This document shows positions 60,128 through 64,000 of a stretch of DNA of 64,000 nt, one piece after another; position 1 is the stretch's first letter; each line of letters opens with the position of its first letter. Both the position numbers and the translations under genes were made by a program. The DNA comes from GCA-2683825 sp965662355 (GTDB taxonomy: Bacteria > Planctomycetota > UBA1135 > GCA-002686595), in contig CBFIHP010000001.1 of the NCBI GenBank assembly GCA_965662355.1, forward strand, positions 62,001 to 126,000, read 5' to 3'. The notes under the pieces were generated by a model. The model was not told where the DNA came from. It was given only the letters and a program-made list of their open reading frames with translations, and made no database searches.

Positions 60128-61828
60128 ATGCTTCCCCTCCTTCTCAGTCTGCTGCTCTTGCCGCAATCGGTGCGCGTAACCTCTCCGCAGGACCGCGCCC
60201 GACCGGATCAGCCAAGTGCCCAGGAGAAACTGACCCAGCTCGCAAGCGAGCTGGTGCCTGCCTTCTTCGGGCGCTACCCATGGTTGGCGTACGAGCGACG
60301 CTTTCCACAACCCGATCCCCAGGCATACGCGAACTACGGCACCAAGGGCTTCCTGGAATGGCGGGAGACGCTCGATGGATTGCGGATCAAGCTGAACGCG
60401 ATCTCGCAACGCGAGCTGGACGAGGCCGGCTGGGTCGTGTTCAGCGCCAGCGCCGCATGGATTCGTTCGCAAGAGCTGATCGCCGGCAGCCGTTCGCTGG
60501 AGCGCTGGGATGCGACGAGCTACGTCGTGCGCGTCGAGAACATGCTCTTCAGCCTCCGCGAAAGTGACTACGTGCCTGTGCGCGCACGCTGGAGCCGAAC
60601 GATCCAGATGCTCGAGGGGCTACCGGCATACTGGGACATCGCGCGGAACGGCCTCGTGTCCCCGGCGGAGATCTGGAAGAACGAAGCGATCGGACGCCTC
60701 GTGGATCTCGGGCTGTCCCTCGAAGCCGACCTACCGCGCACCTTCTCCAAGTTGCGTCTCGAGCGGAAGGAACAGAAGCGCTTCGAAACCGCGCTGGACA
60801 AGGCGGTCGAGAGCACCGACCGCTTCCGGACCTGGCTCTTGAGCTCGCACGCACCACGTGGCGACGAAGCCGGCATCATGGGCGCGGGTACGTGGGAAGG
60901 GCTGATGCAAGTCGTGTCTGGTTCGGACCTGACCGCGCAGCGCTTGAAGACCCAGCTCTTGCGCGACATCGCCGGGCTGAACCGACGCCTTGGAAAGTCC
61001 TGGGAACCGCGCGCCGCAACCAAGAACCAGCTCGACCCGAAACGCTTGATCCGAGCGACGCAGACGGCATCGCGACTCGCGACCAGCCTGGCCGATCGCG
61101 CTTCGCTCTTTCGAGAGGAAGAAACACCTCCCTTCCTGATCCACTTGCGCGAAAGTCGCTCCACGCCAGGACAGATGGCGCGGCTGTGGCCGGACAGGCA
61201 CTTGAACGATGTCTTGCACCTCGAAGTCGGCAGCCCCTCCTGGAGCCCCGACCTGAAAACGACGCGCGCAACGCTCCTGAATCCGCGCGCCCTGGCCACG
61301 ATGGGCATCCGTTACGGCTGGGCCGGCGAAGCCAAGCTCCGCCACGGCGCATCCGTCGCAGGGAACCCTGTGGCCCGTTTTTTGTGGAATCGTTCGGTTT
61401 TCGAGGGATGGGGGCTGTACGCACTGGATTGGATCGGACGCGTAGACTGGGTGGAAAACCCCTTCCTCGAAGACGAGCGCCTCGAGACCGAAATCGTGCG
61501 GGCCTGGATGCTCGAAGCGATTCGGCTCCTGGCGTCGATCGAGATCCATGTGGAAGCTCTTTCGGTCCCCGCCGCGGCGGATGCCTTCCGCAGACGAAGT
61601 CGTTTCGACCACGACACGGCCCTGCTGGAAGCCCGCACGGCACTCCACGATCCACTCCACGGCATTGGCTACCTGGGACTCCTCGAGCTGCGCTTGCTCG
61701 AGGAGAGCATCGCACGCGAGGTTTCCGGCCGCGAGGCCCTGCAAGAGACCCTGCGAACGGTGCTTTCCAATCCGCACCTGCGCCCCTTCGATGTACGCAG
61801 CCGCCTCGGCGCGCAGCGTCCCCGGTAG
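60128..61828 (+). CDS. DUF885-like exported protein, missing zinc motif
   Basis: A 566-residue protein with a signal peptide (M-L-P-L-L-L-S-L-L-L-L-P-Q-S-V). The overall length and the block F-E-G-W-G-L-Y-A-L-D-W near residue 430 match DUF885 peptidase-like proteins. The usual zinc-binding H-E-x-x-P-G-H-H block is not seen; at its place the sequence reads R-Y-G-W-A-G-E-A-K-L-R-H. A catalytically inactive relative is the best reading. It stands alone. Confidence 0.7.
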   Translation: MLPLLLSLLLLPQSVRVTSPQDRARPDQPSAQEKLTQLASELVPAFFGRYPWLAYERRFPQPDPQAYANYGTKGFLEWRETLDGLRIKLNAISQRELDEAGWVVFSASAAWIRSQELIAGSRSLERWDATSYVVRVENMLFSLRESDYVPVRARWSRTIQMLEGLPAYWDIARNGLVSPAEIWKNEAIGRLVDLGLSLEADLPRTFSKLRLERKEQKRFETALDKAVESTDRFRTWLLSSHAPRGDEAGIMGAGTWEGLMQVVSGSDLTAQRLKTQLLRDIAGLNRRLGKSWEPRAATKNQLDPKRLIRATQTASRLATSLADRASLFREEETPPFLIHLRESRSTPGQMARLWPDRHLNDVLHLEVGSPSWSPDLKTTRATLLNPRALATMGIRYGWAGEAKLRHGASVAGNPVARFLWNRSVFEGWGLYALDWIGRVDWVENPFLEDERLETEIVRAWMLEAIRLLASIEIHVEALSVPAAADAFRRRSRFDHDTALLEARTALHDPLHGIGYLGLLELRLLEESIAREVSGREALQETLRTVLSNPHLRPFDVRSRLGAQRPR

Positions 61829-61958
61829 CACAGGGGGAAGGAACGGCCCAGGTGGGAAAAGGTGTCCATCCCCCGACAGAAACGCGCGATGCGTTTCATG
61901 TTTCATGGAGTGAGGTGGCCGATATAGACGCCCGAGTCCCCCCCGCTGGTTTGGCGCT

Positions 61959-62378
61959 ATGAAGGAAGTCTCCCACAGAATTCGCGTGTTCGTTTTCCGC
62001 TATGCGGAGGGTCGCCCGAACTACCTGCTCCTGAAGAGTGCCCAAATCGAGAGCTTCTGGACACCTCTCCACGCACCTCTCGGTTTCGACGAGAAGATCG
62101 AGACGGCCGTTCGTCGCGGCGTAGCGGAAGAAGTGGGTGTCCCCCAACCGAAGAAGCTGATCGACCTCGACATGCCTTCACGTTGGTTGATCGGCGACGA
62201 ACAGGTCGTCGAGTGGAACTTCGGGTTCCAGGCCCCACCGTCGAATGACCTGCAGGTCGATACGGCGCGATGGGCAGCTTTTCGGTGGTCCATATTCGCC
62301 AGCGCCTATCCTTCGCTAGAGCTCGAATACGATCGGGCGTCGATCATGCGCCTGCATACGTTGCTGCATGCGGCGTAG
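61959..62378 (+). CDS. Nudix-like hydrolase with degenerate Nudix box
   Basis: A 139-residue protein with the fold order of Nudix hydrolases. The box region reads D-E-K-I-E-T-A-V-R-R-G-V-A-E-E-V-G-V: the E-E-x-G end is kept, but the R-E is R-G and the first Gly spacing is three residues short. Activity on nucleotide diphosphates is uncertain. It is monocistronic. Confidence 0.72.
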   Translation: MKEVSHRIRVFVFRYAEGRPNYLLLKSAQIESFWTPLHAPLGFDEKIETAVRRGVAEEVGVPQPKKLIDLDMPSRWLIGDEQVVEWNFGFQAPPSNDLQVDTARWAAFRWSIFASAYPSLELEYDRASIMRLHTLLHAA

Positions 62379-62408
62379 GGGGCTGACGGAACTTGTCGTG
62401 GCTATGGA

Positions 62409-63611
62409 TCAGACAAAGCTCAGCAGCGGATAGTCCGCCCCCAATACACGTTTGGGATCCAGACCGAAGCGCGAGCGGATCGCCGTGGCGTAGACCGAAC
62501 GGAAGTCGGTGGTGTAGTCGAGGTCCCCGTCGTTCAGTTTCGTGAGTGACGGGTGCTTTCCGAAGAGCCCGCCCTTGACAGGCGTGCCGGCGACGAACAT
62601 CGGCCCGGCGCAACCGTGGTCGGTTCCTCGGGATGCGTTCTCGGCCACGCGGCGTCCGAATTCGGAGAAGATTAGAACGAGTGCCTGGCGGCCGGATTCG
62701 CTGCCCTCGAGATCGCGCAGGAAGGGATCGAGAGCTGCATCGAGGATCCTCATCAGGCGCTGGTGGTTGTTCTTCTGATCGACGTGCGTGTCGAATCCGG
62801 AGAGCTCGACGGACATCACGCGGGTTTCCAGTGGGCTGTGGATCAGGGCCGCAGCGGAGCGGAGAGAATCGGCGAAGGGGTCGTCGGGGTAGTGGAGCTT
62901 GGGCTGATGTGCGGCGATCGCGGCGCGCACGGCTTGCGAAGAGGCGTGCGCGTCGGCCATCACGCGGCGCATTCGGGCGAGACGTGCCTGCTTTGAACCG
63001 CTGTCCGCGCTGGTTTTCGAGCTGCCCAGGCCCTTCAGCTGGTCCCCGTGCTCTAGCCAACGATAGTTGCGCGGAAGAGCGAACGACAGGGCGGGATGCT
63101 TCGTCGAGTAGATCGAGTACGGGGGCTTGCGGCCGATGTGCACGACGCGCTCCGGTCGCGACTCGGAACCGAAGGCCGTCTCGCACAAGCGTCCGATCCA
63201 ACCCTCGCCCGAAGCCCGTCCGCGGGCATCGGCGGTGTGCCAGACATCGAGGGAGCGAAAGTGCGAGCGAATCGGATTCTCGTAACCGACACCCTCGATC
63301 AGGGCCAACCCGCCCTCTTGAAAGCGTGCGTGCAAGCGCTTCAAGCCTGAGTTGAAGCCGCGATACTCGTCGATGGGCCGGACGTCCTTGGCGACGTGGT
63401 GGATCGTGGGACGGTCGCGGTGATAGGCGTCGTCGCCGAAAGGCACGATGGTCGAAAGCCCGTCGTTGCCTCCGGACAGCTGCACCAGCACGAGGGTGGT
63501 TTCGTTGTTGGTCCGAAAGCCGGGAGCGCAGAAGTGGGCCCGCGGAAGAAGCGCAAGGCCGCTGCAAGCTCCGAGGCCATGTAGGAAAAAGCGTCGGTCG
63601 ATGCGTCGCAT
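62409..63611 (-). CDS. DUF1501 protein with twin-arginine signal
   Basis: A 400-residue protein with a twin-arginine leader (D-R-R-F-F-L-H-G-L-G-A) and the DUF1501 core: L-V-L-V-Q-L-S-G-G-N-D-G-L-S, P-L-E-T-R-V-M-S-V-E-L-S-G-F-D-T-H, and R-G-T-D-H-G-C-A-G-P-M-F-V-A-G. The family belongs to the alkaline-phosphatase-like superfamily and is abundant in Planctomycetota. It starts 11 bp after the DUF1800-like gene, so the two are one operon, as is usual for this pair. Confidence 0.9.
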   Translation of the reverse strand: MRRIDRRFFLHGLGACSGLALLPRAHFCAPGFRTNNETTLVLVQLSGGNDGLSTIVPFGDDAYHRDRPTIHHVAKDVRPIDEYRGFNSGLKRLHARFQEGGLALIEGVGYENPIRSHFRSLDVWHTADARGRASGEGWIGRLCETAFGSESRPERVVHIGRKPPYSIYSTKHPALSFALPRNYRWLEHGDQLKGLGSSKTSADSGSKQARLARMRRVMADAHASSQAVRAAIAAHQPKLHYPDDPFADSLRSAAALIHSPLETRVMSVELSGFDTHVDQKNNHQRLMRILDAALDPFLRDLEGSESGRQALVLIFSEFGRRVAENASRGTDHGCAGPMFVAGTPVKGGLFGKHPSLTKLNDGDLDYTTDFRSVYATAIRSRFGLDPKRVLGADYPLLSFV

Positions 63612-63622
63612 GGAAAACTCCT

Positions 63623-64000
63623 CTAGTGAAGCTGTGCCTCGGGCAGACTGAGCATGACATGCGCGAAGTTGCGCAGGAGTTCCTCGGATCTGCGCGGTGA
63701 CTCGTCCAACCGGCCTTCCTCGATACCACTCTCCTCGCGCATGGTGCCGAAGGTCTTGGTCAAGGCCTGGCGGGTTGTCGGATCGACGTCTATGCCCAAG
63801 AGCGCCTCGCAGAGCGTGTCGACGATCTTGCGGTCGCGTTTCGCCTTCTGCCTCCCGAGCTGGCCGGAGATGTTCATGCGCGGACGATAGCCGGCCCGTT
63901 CGACGTCCTTGAGCTCGCGCAGCACGCCCAGAGTCTTGCGTAGGCGCCTGATCTCGGCTGGGTTCCGCTTCTTCGGTGTCGTATCACGAGTGAATGTCTG
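63623..64000 (-). CDS. DUF1800-like protein, C-terminal part; 5' end outside the window
   Basis: The frame is open to the end of the window, so the start lies beyond it. The visible ~125 residues are mostly helical and end F-A-H-V-M-L-S-L-P-E-A-Q-L-H, like the last helix of DUF1800 proteins. The position just upstream of DUF1501 supports this. Without the N-terminal part the assignment is tentative. Confidence 0.55.
   Translation of the reverse strand, partial: QTFTRDTTPKKRNPAEIRRLRKTLGVLRELKDVERAGYRPRMNISGQLGRQKAKRDRKIVDTLCEALLGIDVDPTTRQALTKTFGTMREESGIEEGRLDESPRRSEELLRNFAHVMLSLPEAQLH

Overview
This window looks like chromosome from a high-GC Planctomycetota-type bacterium. That is an inference from gene content: a DUF1501 protein next to a DUF1800-like gene, FG-GAP and ASPIC/UnbV proteins, PKD-rich secreted giants, two sulfatase-like hydrolases, an ECF sigma factor with an anti-sigma/HEAT protein, and an ECF sigma factor fused to a large exported region. 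No rRNA, tRNA, CRISPR array or insertion sequence was found. Most genes are closely packed, and at least seven pairs overlap as ATGA (start codon and TGA stop sharing bases).

Layout. 1-9.6 kb: secreted PKD and FG-GAP proteins around a three-gene operon of ECF sigma factor, zinc-finger anti-sigma/HEAT protein and secretin-like exported protein. 9.6-18.6 kb: SRPBCC protein, Na+:solute symporter with its small DUF3311 partner, an SGNH hydrolase overlapping a 50-residue DUF5989 gene, GNAT, lipid-linked-sugar flippase with a methyltransferase, and a DUF819 membrane protein. 18.7-30.3 kb: M20 peptidase, membrane-anchored ECF sigma factor, metzincin protease with six PKD domains, TlpA-like protein. 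30.3-38.5 kb: gene fragments, a 1043-residue FG-GAP/ASPIC/thioredoxin lipoprotein, a sulfatase-like lipoprotein, and a coupled GT2 / methyltransferase / GT39 operon. 39-47 kb: large lipoprotein, small secreted protein, Mpo1-like protein, serine hydrolase, receiver-like protein coupled to a PilB/GspE-type ATPase. 47-64 kb: RarA and SpoU-family genes, radical SAM/SPASM, SDR, RsgA, DUF2752, a sulfatase-ankyrin fusion, thioredoxin-like protein, DinB, FolC, DUF885-like, Nudix, DUF1501 and DUF1800-like genes.

Main discovery. Four genes are each split by one in-frame TGA: a DUF2007-like/zinc-ribbon protein (20210-20569), a TlpA-like thioredoxin protein (29153-30277), the FG-GAP/ASPIC lipoprotein (30719-33850) and a second thioredoxin-like protein (55839-56786). 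In the two thioredoxin proteins the TGA sits exactly at the first Cys of CxxC, giving U-G-P-C and U-P-P-C. In all four, a hairpin whose apical loop begins GGU lies 17-31 nt after the UGA, as expected of a bacterial SECIS element. TGA is an ordinary stop elsewhere here. The best reading is a selenocysteine-using bacterium with several selenoproteins, two of them with Sec in contexts I do not know as described families.

Other points of interest are a C-terminal module recurring in several secreted proteins, a secretion-type ATPase with a substituted Walker B glutamate, and remnants of at least four decayed genes.
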